Source of the DNA: QNZT01 sp964573205
GTDB taxonomy: Bacteria > Campylobacterota > Campylobacteria > Campylobacterales > QNZT01
Direction: 5' to 3'
DNA: 64,000 bases
Assembly: GCA_964573205.1 (NCBI GenBank)
Contig: CAZNIT010000026.1
Span: 11,264-75,263, forward strand
Numbering within the stretch: position 1 is the first letter of the stretch; every line of letters begins with the position of its first letter. The position numbers and the translations under genes are program-made. Below the pieces are notes generated by a model. It did no database searches, was not told the origin of the DNA, and saw only the letters and a list, made by a program, of their open reading frames with translations. Below, piece by piece: positions 1-9,159 of this stretch.

Positions 1-159
1 ATGCTTGTAGAGTTCGGGATTATCGAGCTTTTGGAACTTCTTCAAAAAAATACGGATGAAAAGAGTTATATGAGTGAGCTAAATCGTGCTAAATTGCTGA
101 TAGATCCGGCATTTATGGGTGAGAGATTCAAAGGGGTGATATTTAGGAAGACGGGGTGA
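1..159 (+). CDS. C-terminal end of a MidA/NDUFAF7-like SAM-dependent methyltransferase (partial)
   Basis: An open frame runs from the first base to a TGA, so only the last 52 residues of a gene are present; the Met at position 1 may be internal. The fragment has the tail pattern of the MidA family (Methyltransf_28): a LGIxxxLELL-like helix (FGIIELLELL) followed by AKLLIDP and the end motif MGERFKG. This assignment rests on recalled family pattern over a short piece. The stop overlaps the next start by four bases, suggesting translational coupling. The catalytic SAM-binding part lies outside the window. Confidence 0.5.
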   Translation: MLVEFGIIELLELLQKNTDEKSYMSELNRAKLLIDPAFMGERFKGVIFRKTG

Positions 160-731
160 GAAGTTTATTTTTAGTCGCTCTTTTGACTTTGAGTCTATCT
201 TGTGACAAGGTGAACGGCTGGAACTATCTTCATGAATGCGTTAACAAGAGCGATATAAATAAAACCTCTAAAGCTTGTAAAATATATGACATCAATTCCG
301 CCACGAAAGCCGGAATAACTCCTCTTCATATAGCGGTAAAAAACAGAGATTTGAAAATGGTGATTTTTTTACTAGATAGCGGTGCGGATATAGATGCGCA
401 AGATGTAAACGGTTTGGCTCCTCTTCATTATGCTATTGGACAAAAGCGGATAAAAATTGTAAAATATCTCGTTAAAAGAGGTGCCGACATCGGGTTGGCG
501 AATAATTACGGTATAACACCGCTTCATCAGGCGGCTTACGGCGGAAGAGTTGAGATCGTAGAGTTTTTACTGATGAACGGGGCGGATGTTTTTGCAAAAA
601 ACGATAACAATTCAACGCCTTACGATCTTGCGAAAGCGAAAGGAAAAATCGGCGTTAGCCGATTGTTAAAAGCATATATGGGAGAAAAGAGGGATGCAAA
701 TAACGGTAAACGGACAAAAAAAGACAATTAG
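156..731 (+). CDS. Exported ankyrin-repeat protein
   Basis: A 191-residue protein. The N-terminus is a short hydrophobic signal (MRSLFLVALLTLSLSC); the Cys at residue 16 could be lipidated, but the lipobox is not canonical, so a periplasmic soluble form is possible. From about residue 50 to 170 there are three clear ankyrin repeats (TPLHIAV..., APLHYAI..., TPLHQAA..., each followed by a GAD turn) and a final partial repeat (TPYDLAKAKGK). Such repeats mediate protein-protein contacts; the partner is unknown. The start is GTG inside the previous stop (GTGA overlap) with AGGA about ten bases upstream. The C-terminus is Lys/Asn-rich and overlaps thiS by 38 bases. Confidence 0.8.
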   Translation: MRSLFLVALLTLSLSCDKVNGWNYLHECVNKSDINKTSKACKIYDINSATKAGITPLHIAVKNRDLKMVIFLLDSGADIDAQDVNGLAPLHYAIGQKRIKIVKYLVKRGADIGLANNYGITPLHQAAYGGRVEIVEFLLMNGADVFAKNDNNSTPYDLAKAKGKIGVSRLLKAYMGEKRDANNGKRTKKDN

Positions 732-894
732 TGACGAGATGACGATAAAAGATCTTTTGATACAGTTAAAGATCGAGCAAAAGACTATGGCAAGCGCTGT
801 AAATATGGAAGTCGTAAAAAAAGAGCAGTGGCAAAATTATCGTCTTAAAGAGGGCGACAAAGTGGAATTTTTACATTTCGTAGGAGGCGGATGA
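694..894 (+). CDS. thiS: Sulfur carrier protein ThiS
   Basis: A 66-residue ubiquitin-fold protein ending in the diagnostic Gly-Gly (FVGGG). In thiamine synthesis the C-terminal glycine is adenylated by ThiF, converted to a thiocarboxylate and donates sulfur to ThiG for thiazole formation. The length (about 65 residues) and the MxITVNGxxxxI start fit the family. The gene begins inside the end of the ankyrin gene (GGAG about nine bases before the ATG) and is followed by a strong hairpin, so it ends this transcript. No thiG, thiF or thiH is visible in the window, so its partners must be encoded upstream or elsewhere. Confidence 0.88.
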   Translation: MQITVNGQKKTISDEMTIKDLLIQLKIEQKTMASAVNMEVVKKEQWQNYRLKEGDKVEFLHFVGGG

Positions 895-900
895 GTTAAA

Positions 901-927
901 AACCGCCCCTCTTTTTTAAGGGCGGTT
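901..927. terminator. Intrinsic terminator shared by convergent thiS and pelA
   Basis: AACCGCCC and GGGCGGTT form a perfect 8-bp GC-rich stem around an 11-base loop containing TTTTTT. It lies between the thiS stop and the stop of the convergent pel operon; runs of A before it and T-rich sequence around it let it act in both directions. Confidence 0.8.
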
Positions 928-932
928 ACTAT

Positions 933-3623
933 TTATCTCTCTTCTATCGTAACGGTATGTGTACCGTAACTGTTGAATATCAGTTGAATATTTTTTGTAT
1001 ATGCGTTGACTCCTCTGCCTCTTTTTCCTCTTTTACCTCTTGAGCATCCTCTTTTATTGTAGCGTGAGCGTTTATCGGTATATATTCTATCGGCGCCGCT
1101 TATTCTATAGTTTCGTAAACTTTTTGCCAATGATATATCGACTCTGCCTTCTCCTTCAAAGCTGAAGGAGAGATTACTACCGTCTCCGTTTAGAGTTAAA
1201 AGATTCGCTCTCATCGGTAAATTTGTAATATGAGTGACCGGATCCGTCGAACTTCCCGTATAAATAGTGTAGTTACCGCCGTCTTGATCCAAAAAGACTT
1301 TTTTATCGTTATAAGCGTACCAGTTGTCAACGCTTTGAATTTTTTCATCCGCATCTAGTGTGGGCTCTATCGCAAATTTACCGACATTTTGAGAGTCAAC
1401 CGTGACATTGATGCTCCGAGAGGTTTTTTCGATATTCAACTTCGTGTTTTTGAATGTCTCTATACGTTTTGCAAGATCGGCCGCCGTTAAAAACTCGCCT
1501 CCGTCTTGATATGCCGTTTTTATCGTACTCGTAAACATATCGAGACTATATTTTCCGGATGCGGCACCCGTAGTGGGACCGTAATCATGCCAAGGCCAGT
1601 GAACGATAGGCAAAGAAGCATGATTTGTTATACTTTTATACTCTTTTTTCCAAAATTCTTGTGCTTGGTATGTTGTTAGAGGCTGTGGGATATAGCTACC
1701 GCTCTCCTCACTCCATACCGGAATACCGAACTCTATAAGCGTAAAGTCAAAAGCCATATTCGGACTTAAATAGACTTTTGAAGATGAAGGCGTAAGATAG
1801 CCCATGGCTCCGGGATAGCCTGCTCCCTCTCCGGAATATCCGCCGCTTAAATAATCAAGATACTGCAAGATCTCTTCGGCGACTTCCACATCTTCGGGCG
1901 CACCCGGTACCGCACCGCCTCGTATGTTTTTATCGCGCCATGTGGGATTGAGATGGGAAGCTATGATATTCATGGAGTTGTTGAATTCGAACTCTATTTC
2001 ATCCTTTCCAAGCTGATTCGTGTCATGAGGGTGTGTAAATGAATGTGTTCCTATTTCATTACCTAGATCGATATAGGATCTATACAATATAGATGAGTAG
2101 TCCCAATCCGTTTTTTGCTCGGGCGGATTGTTCCCTATGTTGATGTAGTAGCTTCCGACAAAGTTGTACTCTTTTTTCCACTCTTGAAGGAGGTTCAACA
2201 ATGCGCCGTCGTTCTCTTCAACCTCGTCAATCTCCTGAGATTGATCCATGTCGTTTCGCGAAACGAACAGATTGTTAAAACGTCCCATCTTTAGTGCGAC
2301 CGGCTTTTGGGAACCGAATATACTCCATTGAATAGCCGACCATAAAAGGTTACTGTCTCCCATAAACTCTAACGAACTAAAATGCACGTTCCTTCCGCCC
2401 GTTTTCATAGCCATTACGGCATCGTACTCAGCCCTATTTTCGTCACTAGTAACGCTTTGCGTGGCTAGTACGGAAACTTGTTGGGAATCGACACCGTTAC
2501 ATACGGCGGTGAAATAACTGTACCAATGGTTATTGTCATACTTTAAAATAGTTTCCTCGTTTTCATATGATCTCATTATCGGATGAGTCGTATCGCTCGC
2601 CTTTAGAGTGATTTTAACCGGCCCGCTGCCGTCAACTCGTCCGATACCGAGCATCTGTTTCATATTCGAATAGGCGTCGTTCGCGATTGCGGAGCCGTCG
2701 GAGAGATTAGTCATCCAGTCTCCGGCCGTTATGATTCCTATGCCGTAGTGATAAATGGCGCTATATAGCGTTTGGTGTATCTTTTGAGCGTTTTGCGTCG
2801 GAACATAGGAGAAATTCGGGAAAACCAAAACGTCGTAATTGACAAGTTTCGAAATATCCGTCAAATCTTCTTCAGTCAAAAGATCAAACGGAATACCGGC
2901 CATCATCGAGTGGTACTGCATAGTCATAAAAATTTGAGAGTAAGCCTTTTGAATGGATAAGCCGGCATCGTAAAAGCGTTCTTTGCTCGTCTTTGAATAG
3001 ACTATACCGACTCTTTTGCTAAAGTCAGTTCTTTTTGGAAGTTGTAAAGGAGTGTTCGAGATGCTGTATTGACCTAAAGTGTAGTATTTAGGGAAAAAGG
3101 TTTCATCGTTGATGTCGCCTATTACGCCGATATCTTGTTGCGGATTATCCAGGTAAGAAGCGGGAACTTTTATCTCCAAAACAGTTCGTTCGTCATTGTA
3201 TCCGTGTTCAAGCGGACCGGTAACGTATGTGCCGTCTCCTCGATATAGATAAGGTTTTTCGTCTTGAGAGTAAATGTTTATAAAATACTCCGCTCCCGCG
3301 TAGCTGCCCCAAACTTTAAATCCTGTGTCAACATCGTTGTCGGTATTGAGCCAGAAAGTCGTATTGGCGCCGATTTGCGTGCCTTTGGTTTTAATAGCGA
3401 ACGCGTATTCGTCGGATGAGGGGATATATTTCCCATAAATTGCATCTTCTTTACTTAAAGCGGGCGGCAGATTATCGGGAAGATTGATCTGTTCCAAAAT
3501 ATCCCACTCGCTCATATCTCCGTCAACGTTTATATCGGCGAAGAGAAAGTTCGCGCAAAGTAGTGAAGCGGCAATTGCGGAGCACTTGGAGAATAAAAAG
3601 CTTTTATTTTTCGTTTTATACAT
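933..3623 (-). CDS. pelA: Pel polysaccharide deacetylase PelA (variant with N-terminal DOMON/CBM9-like domain)
   Basis: An 896-residue exported protein, last gene of the Pel operon. Order of parts: signal peptide (1-29, ending LFADIN); a beta-rich CBM9/DOMON-like segment (about 30-195, with INVDGDMSEW and FWLNTDNDVDTG); a glutamine-amidotransferase-like middle (about 204-440); a NodB-type deacetylase region with N-D-M-D at 457-460, GTHSFTH (H527, H531) and HWPWHD (H675, H679); then a beta-sandwich tail. In Pseudomonas PelA partially deacetylates Pel in the periplasm and also carries an N-terminal GH166 hydrolase domain; no such domain is recognisable here, its place being taken by the carbohydrate-binding-like segment. 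An Arg/Gly/Lys-rich stretch at about 850-873 is unusual. The RBS is GAGG nine bases before the ATG. Confidence 0.8.
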   Translation of the reverse strand: MYKTKNKSFLFSKCSAIAASLLCANFLFADINVDGDMSEWDILEQINLPDNLPPALSKEDAIYGKYIPSSDEYAFAIKTKGTQIGANTTFWLNTDNDVDTGFKVWGSYAGAEYFINIYSQDEKPYLYRGDGTYVTGPLEHGYNDERTVLEIKVPASYLDNPQQDIGVIGDINDETFFPKYYTLGQYSISNTPLQLPKRTDFSKRVGIVYSKTSKERFYDAGLSIQKAYSQIFMTMQYHSMMAGIPFDLLTEEDLTDISKLVNYDVLVFPNFSYVPTQNAQKIHQTLYSAIYHYGIGIITAGDWMTNLSDGSAIANDAYSNMKQMLGIGRVDGSGPVKITLKASDTTHPIMRSYENEETILKYDNNHWYSYFTAVCNGVDSQQVSVLATQSVTSDENRAEYDAVMAMKTGGRNVHFSSLEFMGDSNLLWSAIQWSIFGSQKPVALKMGRFNNLFVSRNDMDQSQEIDEVEENDGALLNLLQEWKKEYNFVGSYYINIGNNPPEQKTDWDYSSILYRSYIDLGNEIGTHSFTHPHDTNQLGKDEIEFEFNNSMNIIASHLNPTWRDKNIRGGAVPGAPEDVEVAEEILQYLDYLSGGYSGEGAGYPGAMGYLTPSSSKVYLSPNMAFDFTLIEFGIPVWSEESGSYIPQPLTTYQAQEFWKKEYKSITNHASLPIVHWPWHDYGPTTGAASGKYSLDMFTSTIKTAYQDGGEFLTAADLAKRIETFKNTKLNIEKTSRSINVTVDSQNVGKFAIEPTLDADEKIQSVDNWYAYNDKKVFLDQDGGNYTIYTGSSTDPVTHITNLPMRANLLTLNGDGSNLSFSFEGEGRVDISLAKSLRNYRISGADRIYTDKRSRYNKRGCSRGKRGKRGRGVNAYTKNIQLIFNSYGTHTVTIEER

Positions 3624-3861
3624 AGAACCTCTTTTAATGTTTAAAATGCAGATATAATAACAAGTAACTCCAGAAGAATAACTTACCTTGTTAAGTTAAT
3701 TTTACAATATAAATAAAAATAAAATATAATTTTTTACGATCCGAAAACTATACTATCGCGAGGCTCTTTTTCTTCTATTTAAGAAGATAGGTTCGGTTGT
3801 AAGGAACTTTGAATTTATATCATGAAATCAAATATTTGCTGATCGTATGATATTACATGAA
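3624..3861 (-). promoter_or_regulatory. pelB-pelA intergenic region with inverted repeat
   Basis: A 238-bp AT-rich gap inside an otherwise tightly packed operon. It contains an inverted repeat AACTTA-N6-TAAGTT at 3680-3697, between the likely promoter area and the pelA start. The length and composition suggest that pelA has its own promoter or a control site; no convincing -35/-10 pair could be fixed by eye and no reading frame of interest is present. Confidence 0.35.
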
Positions 3862-6858
3862 TTAATAAAGATAGCCGTGTGAAAACGTTATTAGCCATAA
3901 ATCTTGATTGTCAGTGGCCGATTTGTTGTAATTGAGCGAAAGATTCAATCGATCGTTTCCGAAAACTCCGCCGTTGATTCCGACACGAGCGCCTAACAAC
4001 AGACCGAAGCGATCATGATAAGTCGCGCTGACTCCTCCGTAGGGTTTCCAAGTCATCCCGTACCTTTGAGAAGCGCCCGTTGCGATATCTACTCCAATTC
4101 CACCTTGTGAATAATCTTTGGGCAAAAGCTCGTTTTTGCTAAAGTCGGCGATACTCAGATATTCTCTTAAGAGAATATCGGGATAACTGAATTTTATTCT
4201 CTGTTGTAATTCAAAATCGAACTTACTGGCGTCGCCTATTTTTTCTCCGGTTCGAAGTCTATATCTGTTCGAGGAGATTTTCGTTTCGAAAGAGAGTCTA
4301 TCGTTAAAGCGATATCTAAATCCGAAATTAACTTGATCTTTCTCACCTTGTATTCGTAAGTTCGTGGTTTCGTCGGCTGCCGTATTTTTTTGCAAATCGA
4401 TTTTTAGAGTTAAATTTTTTGTTATCGTATCGTTGAAACCGAAGAAGTATTGTATGTTTGAAGAGAGGTTTTTTACATATCCCGCACCGGCTTCGACATA
4501 TCCGTTTGATAAAAGTTTTTTCACTAACAATCTTGCGAAAAAATCGTTCGATCCATCATCGTTTATCAAAATTAGATCCGAACTGTTTTTTGCGAAATAA
4601 AGAGCGCTTTTGAGATAATAACTATTGGTAACGTGATTAGTATTTTCGATTTTTGCATAGGAGCGTTTTAGAGTTTGTTGATTTTCATATCCGGCTTCGA
4701 AATCCGTATTATTCGCATATTGAGTAACGATATTTTTATTTAGCCGATAAAGCGAAAGATTATTCGGCGCTTGATTCAAAGCTTTGAAGCTCTCATCTTT
4801 TGCTTTTGCTATACGTTTGGTTCGAATTAAAGCTTCTATTTTCCCCTCTATCGGCAAAATTGCTCCATAGTGATACAGAAGTTCATGCATTGTGTAAGTA
4901 TCGTTCTTTTTAAGCGATAGATATAGTTTTAACCAAATTTGAGGTTTTTTGAGTTTTTTGCTCAAATAGGCCGCGTATTCGTCGCTGCGGCCATGAAGTT
5001 TCCAAGATATTTTTATATCGAGATATCTCTTTTCATCCAATATCTTTTTTGCGTATTTCATCAACTTTTCATAGCTTTCACTCGGTATGAAATTTATCGA
5101 AGATCTGAGATATAAAGTGAGAAATCGTCTATTTTTCAAAAGATTAGGATCTTTTTGTAACCTTTGGCGCAAACTCGAATAGACCTCTTTTTTTATTTTT
5201 AAAGACTCTTCGTTTTTACCCGTAACTTTCAAAAGATTTGCATAATCAAGTTTTAACTCCATATTTTTAGGATCGTTTCGTAGTGCTTTTTTATAGTGAT
5301 AAAAGGACTTTTTTATTCTGTTTAATCTATAATTTATCGCCGCGGCCAAAATATGGGCACTTTGATTTCGTATCGTTTTTCGGTCGATTTTTACGGCGAT
5401 CTTTTGAAGCTCTTTTGGTCGATCTACCCTCATTAAAAACCAGCCGTATCGATTTAAGATCTCATCTGAAGATGGGTCGAGTTCGAGCGCTTTTTCATAT
5501 GCTTTGACAGCTTCATCTATTTTATCCGATTCTTCGTCCAGCGAAGCTAGTATCAACCAATAAAGCGGATTTTTTTCGTATCTTTCTCGATCGTTTGGCG
5601 AGAGTTTTTTGATTTGATCCGTAACCTCATATGCTTTTTTGTTTTGAATGTTCGCTTTGGCGAAAGCGAAAAAGTACGAATCGTCTTTATAGAGTCGCCA
5701 AGCTTTAAATGATATTTTCGAGACATATTCGGGATCTTTTCGGGCGTAAAAGGAGATCAATTTATCATACTCCGGTTTTTCGCAACTGTTTTTGAGACAA
5801 TACTCTTTTAAAACTTCGGCCGCTTTATCGTTTTTTCCTACGTACGAGTATAGGTCGCTTAAAAGATACAGGTATTTCGAATCTCTATCTTTAGCTAGAT
5901 GTTTGACGCTCAAAAGTGATCGTAACGATTTTAAGTATCTTTTTCGTTCGAAATGGATTTTGCTTAATATAACGGCGTTATCTATATCTAACGCTCTTTT
6001 TTTTTCCAAAACTTCGAGATATTTTAGGGCTTTCTTTTTTTCTCCTATTTCGTAATGGTATTTTGCACATACTCTTAAAATATTCGGATTGTCGGTTTTT
6101 TTATAAATTTTTTCCAAATATGCGGTTGCGTTTTCTAAAATACCGAGTTTCATAGCCGTTTTCAAAAATTCATCTATTTTTTCGGTATCGCTTGGATTCG
6201 AGTATATTTCATTCAATAGTTTAAAGTAGATGTCGTAGCCGCCGTAAATTTTTTTAACTGATTCTTTTTGTCTATTTCGTCTATTTTTTTCGAAGATGAA
6301 AACATAATGTTTAAGCGCTTTTTTTCGCTCGCCGCTCCAGCTTAAAGCGTCTGCGAGTCTTTTTCTCCATATTAGGTTGTCGGGATCTTTTAAGAGTGCT
6401 TTTTTTGCTATCTTTTTCGCATTTTTCAAATCGTTGTTATAAATGAAAACTTTATAGATCAGTTCACTGAGATTTTCATCTTTTTTACCGTTTTTTATAT
6501 GGGTGAAAGGGGTTTTTTGAGCGGATTTCTTTTTAACGAAACTTTTTGTATCTTTTTTTAGGGTAAAAAACTCTCTTTTCGTTTTTGTCAAAAACGCTCC
6601 CGGTACTATTTTTTTGTAATACGGAAGTTTTTTTCTCATTTTATTCTTCGTATCGCAACCGCATTTTATCGTATATCCGTTTTTCTCTTTTGAAATTATA
6701 CGGCATTGCGAATCTAAAGGAAGTTTTTGCTTTATAGTCTGCGGTGAGGAGTTGTCAAAGGATCCCAATTGAATACTGTAACAGGTGTCGTCGATCTTCT
6801 TTGAATATAGCTTTGAACTAAAAAGAAGTATGCATATAAAAGCGCTAACCAATCGCAT
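3862..6858 (-). CDS. pelB: Pel outer-membrane export protein PelB (TPR superhelix plus beta-barrel)
   Basis: A 998-residue protein. Residues 1-19 are a signal peptide. Residues about 25-93 look like a SPOR fold (CYSIQLGSF... YTIKCG), the peptidoglycan-binding module of cell-envelope proteins. Residues about 125-700 are tandem TPR-type helical repeats, with typical LLKDPDNLIWRKRLADAL, ALELDPSSDEILNRYGW and ALRNDPKNMELKLDYANLL. The last 280 residues alternate polar and aromatic strands (LNLSLNYNKSATDNQDLWLITFSHGYLY end), as in a porin barrel. In the known Pel system PelB forms the outer-membrane exit pore, and its TPRs bind PelA. RBS GAAGGA. It lies downstream of the extra TPR gene and upstream of pelA. 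Confidence 0.82.
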   Translation of the reverse strand: MRLVSAFICILLFSSKLYSKKIDDTCYSIQLGSFDNSSPQTIKQKLPLDSQCRIISKEKNGYTIKCGCDTKNKMRKKLPYYKKIVPGAFLTKTKREFFTLKKDTKSFVKKKSAQKTPFTHIKNGKKDENLSELIYKVFIYNNDLKNAKKIAKKALLKDPDNLIWRKRLADALSWSGERKKALKHYVFIFEKNRRNRQKESVKKIYGGYDIYFKLLNEIYSNPSDTEKIDEFLKTAMKLGILENATAYLEKIYKKTDNPNILRVCAKYHYEIGEKKKALKYLEVLEKKRALDIDNAVILSKIHFERKRYLKSLRSLLSVKHLAKDRDSKYLYLLSDLYSYVGKNDKAAEVLKEYCLKNSCEKPEYDKLISFYARKDPEYVSKISFKAWRLYKDDSYFFAFAKANIQNKKAYEVTDQIKKLSPNDRERYEKNPLYWLILASLDEESDKIDEAVKAYEKALELDPSSDEILNRYGWFLMRVDRPKELQKIAVKIDRKTIRNQSAHILAAAINYRLNRIKKSFYHYKKALRNDPKNMELKLDYANLLKVTGKNEESLKIKKEVYSSLRQRLQKDPNLLKNRRFLTLYLRSSINFIPSESYEKLMKYAKKILDEKRYLDIKISWKLHGRSDEYAAYLSKKLKKPQIWLKLYLSLKKNDTYTMHELLYHYGAILPIEGKIEALIRTKRIAKAKDESFKALNQAPNNLSLYRLNKNIVTQYANNTDFEAGYENQQTLKRSYAKIENTNHVTNSYYLKSALYFAKNSSDLILINDDGSNDFFARLLVKKLLSNGYVEAGAGYVKNLSSNIQYFFGFNDTITKNLTLKIDLQKNTAADETTNLRIQGEKDQVNFGFRYRFNDRLSFETKISSNRYRLRTGEKIGDASKFDFELQQRIKFSYPDILLREYLSIADFSKNELLPKDYSQGGIGVDIATGASQRYGMTWKPYGGVSATYHDRFGLLLGARVGINGGVFGNDRLNLSLNYNKSATDNQDLWLITFSHGYLY

Positions 6859-6910
6859 ATGTTTCCTTCAAAATGATCATAAAGGTAGATCGGCAATAAG
6901 TTAAGCTTTT

Positions 6911-7774
6911 TTAATGTTTTAGTCGTTTTAAAATATATTTTCTAGCATTTGTCTGTTTCCCGGCGGCGAGATAAAATCGTACGATTTTTTCGAAAACCTC
7001 ATCATCGTATAAAAAGAGATCTTCGTATTTTTGCATAATCTTTACTCCCCGTGTGAAAAAACCGCCGTAAGTCAGAACCTTGATCGCCTCAACAAATATC
7101 TTTTTTTTCTCGCTATAGATTTGTGTGTTTTGTAGTAGATCTTCATACAGCATCAGCGCTTCGTTTAGTTTGTTGTGCGCGAGATGATGTGTCGCGAGTT
7201 TCATTTTCCATTTATCGTCTATTTTAGCAAGTTTCTTTAGCATTGAGATATATTTGTTTTTATCGTCGCTTTGGGCTAGATAATTTAATATATCCGTTTG
7301 AAAATTTTCATCATGCGATACAAGAAGCATATCCGTTAACATATTTTGATACTCTTTTAAAAGTTTCTCACGCTCTTTTGTTTTTTTCAAAAGGAAAAAT
7401 TGTCTTTTAAAAAGTTTTTCACCCAATAAAATGGCTTTCTCTCTAATATCCGGTATGTTTGATTGTAAAAGAAGTTCGACGATTCGCTTTACGGCTAAAA
7501 AGTGATTCTCTTTAAAATGTATATCTGCATAATGAAAAAGCAGTTCATAATTTCTGTTGTCGAATTTGACGATGTTTTTTATATATACGATAGCAAGATC
7601 GTTGCTCTTTTTCTCTTTCAAAACTTTCTGCTTTAGCGTCTCTTTCGGAAAAAGCATATATAGCACGAAGCAAAATACTCCGAATATGAATATGATCTCC
7701 GGCAGACTGATCACTTTTATCTCGGTTGGAGTTTTTGAAAGTATTTCTCTTCTTTTTTCTATAAAATTATGCAA
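6911..7774 (-). CDS. Inner-membrane-anchored TPR-like protein in the Pel operon
   Basis: A 287-residue protein with one hydrophobic segment near the N-terminus (about 26-43, EIIFIFGVFCFVLYMLFP) and no cleavage site, then a helical-repeat region of TPR character (NRNYELLFHYADIHFKENHFLAVKRI, KWKMKLATHHLAHNKLNEALMLYEDL) to the end. It sits eight bases after pelG and 52 bases before pelB. It has no counterpart in the seven-gene Pseudomonas pel operon. Its topology suggests a periplasmic TPR domain tethered to the inner membrane, possibly representing the N-terminal anchor/TPR portion of a PelB that is split here, or an adaptor between the synthase complex and PelB. The function is inferred from context only. 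Confidence 0.6.
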   Translation of the reverse strand: MHNFIEKRREILSKTPTEIKVISLPEIIFIFGVFCFVLYMLFPKETLKQKVLKEKKSNDLAIVYIKNIVKFDNRNYELLFHYADIHFKENHFLAVKRIVELLLQSNIPDIREKAILLGEKLFKRQFFLLKKTKEREKLLKEYQNMLTDMLLVSHDENFQTDILNYLAQSDDKNKYISMLKKLAKIDDKWKMKLATHHLAHNKLNEALMLYEDLLQNTQIYSEKKKIFVEAIKVLTYGGFFTRGVKIMQKYEDLFLYDDEVFEKIVRFYLAAGKQTNARKYILKRLKH

Positions 7775-7782
7775 ATCTCACC

Positions 7783-9159
7783 TCATTTTTGCAGCATAAA
7801 CGTTTCATAGTCGATTTTCCAAAACTTTTCTCTTACGACAAAAACCGAAATGATAAAAACGATCAAAAGCGACAAAGCGTATCCGTATCCGAAATACTCC
7901 GGTCCCATATCGATGGATATATAGCTGAAAAGGGCGTTGAGTACTAAAAAAAGCATAGATAGATAGAGTGTTTGTATTCTTTTGTCTATATAAAATAAAA
8001 GTGCTTGCATCGTCATAAAACATAACTGTAAAGTGGCGCCTATTAACAAAATATAAAAAAGATCCAGATATAAATTGGGAATTGAAAGCTTTTCGAAAAT
8101 ATACGGTGCGGCGTTATATAAAAATATATTGATAACGGTTTGAACTATCAAAATCTCTTTTATAACGGTTCTTACATCGTTGTTCATGGCATTTTTATAA
8201 TGCGTTATCGTAGAGAGTGGTTGGGCGTTTGTTATTGCGCTGTAAAATCCTTGAAAACTTCTTGAAAAGTTCACTTCAAGTCTATAAAAAAGTATGGCCA
8301 TTCCGGGAATGATTGCCAAATATGCCAGAAAAATAGGAAGGTCGTAAACTATGGAAGCTTTGAATTTTCCCACTACGTAGTAACCCGTCATAGGATGATA
8401 CCAAAAAATTATCTTATCTATCCATACGCCTAAATTGTAAAAGAAACCGCTTGCGGCCAATCTCCAATAAAACGATTTAATCGAAAAGATTCTAAAGCTC
8501 ACCAATTTTTTAGAGGGGTATTGCTTGAGTATCAATAGAGTTAGGATCATAAAAAGTACGAAATTTCCTATAAAAAAAGCACCCAGTAAAAAAGTGGTGT
8601 TTTCTCCGAAAAAGTACGCAAGTGCGATGATCGACGAATATGTGATGAAATATGACGAAACGACCGCTTTATATCTTTTTAGACTCGAAGCCAATACGTT
8701 TGCGATCCATACGAGACTTACCACGATAAAAACCAAAAGCGTCAGAAATTTGAAAAATAGAGATTTTTCCGGTAGTAAATAAAATGTTACCGGAGCCATA
8801 ATAAATAGACCGGCTACCAAAACGACAAAGATCGTCGCGAAATATGCCGGTAAAATTTCATCGTACTCTTTAGCGTATATCCTATCGGCGATAAACCTTG
8901 TCAAAGGCAATTGTAAAAAACCCGAAAGCATAAAACTTGATGAAAACATAAACGCATATGTGATAATAAGTTGAAATTGAATTGTCTCTTGCGTGTTACG
9001 GTATGAATTCAGACTGATATATCCGACTATGATAATGGAGACGATAGATATTATCCAAGCTCCCGAACTTAAAACGGCGGCATAGCTGTAAACTTTAGCA
9101 TAAGATACGAGACTATCTTTTTTCAGCGATCTTTCTAATTCAAAACCTATCCCCGCCAT
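7783..9159 (-). CDS. pelG: Pel polysaccharide inner-membrane protein PelG
   Basis: A 458-residue polytopic membrane protein with about 12 hydrophobic helices, related to MOP-type flippases. It starts with the family hallmark MAGIGFELERSLKKDS (PelG proteins begin M-A-G-I-G-F-E-L). With PelD, PelE and PelF it forms the inner-membrane synthase/transport complex that moves the growing Pel chain across the membrane. The size matches Pseudomonas PelG (456). The start overlaps the pelF end by 13 bases, as expected for coupled translation. Confidence 0.92.
   Translation of the reverse strand: MAGIGFELERSLKKDSLVSYAKVYSYAAVLSSGAWIISIVSIIIVGYISLNSYRNTQETIQFQLIITYAFMFSSSFMLSGFLQLPLTRFIADRIYAKEYDEILPAYFATIFVVLVAGLFIMAPVTFYLLPEKSLFFKFLTLLVFIVVSLVWIANVLASSLKRYKAVVSSYFITYSSIIALAYFFGENTTFLLGAFFIGNFVLFMILTLLILKQYPSKKLVSFRIFSIKSFYWRLAASGFFYNLGVWIDKIIFWYHPMTGYYVVGKFKASIVYDLPIFLAYLAIIPGMAILFYRLEVNFSRSFQGFYSAITNAQPLSTITHYKNAMNNDVRTVIKEILIVQTVINIFLYNAAPYIFEKLSIPNLYLDLFYILLIGATLQLCFMTMQALLFYIDKRIQTLYLSMLFLVLNALFSYISIDMGPEYFGYGYALSLLIVFIISVFVVREKFWKIDYETFMLQK

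Noticed and set aside
2772..2960. Open frame on the plus strand inside pelA
   Set aside because: It lies wholly antisense to a well-supported gene, has no RBS and no family resemblance.
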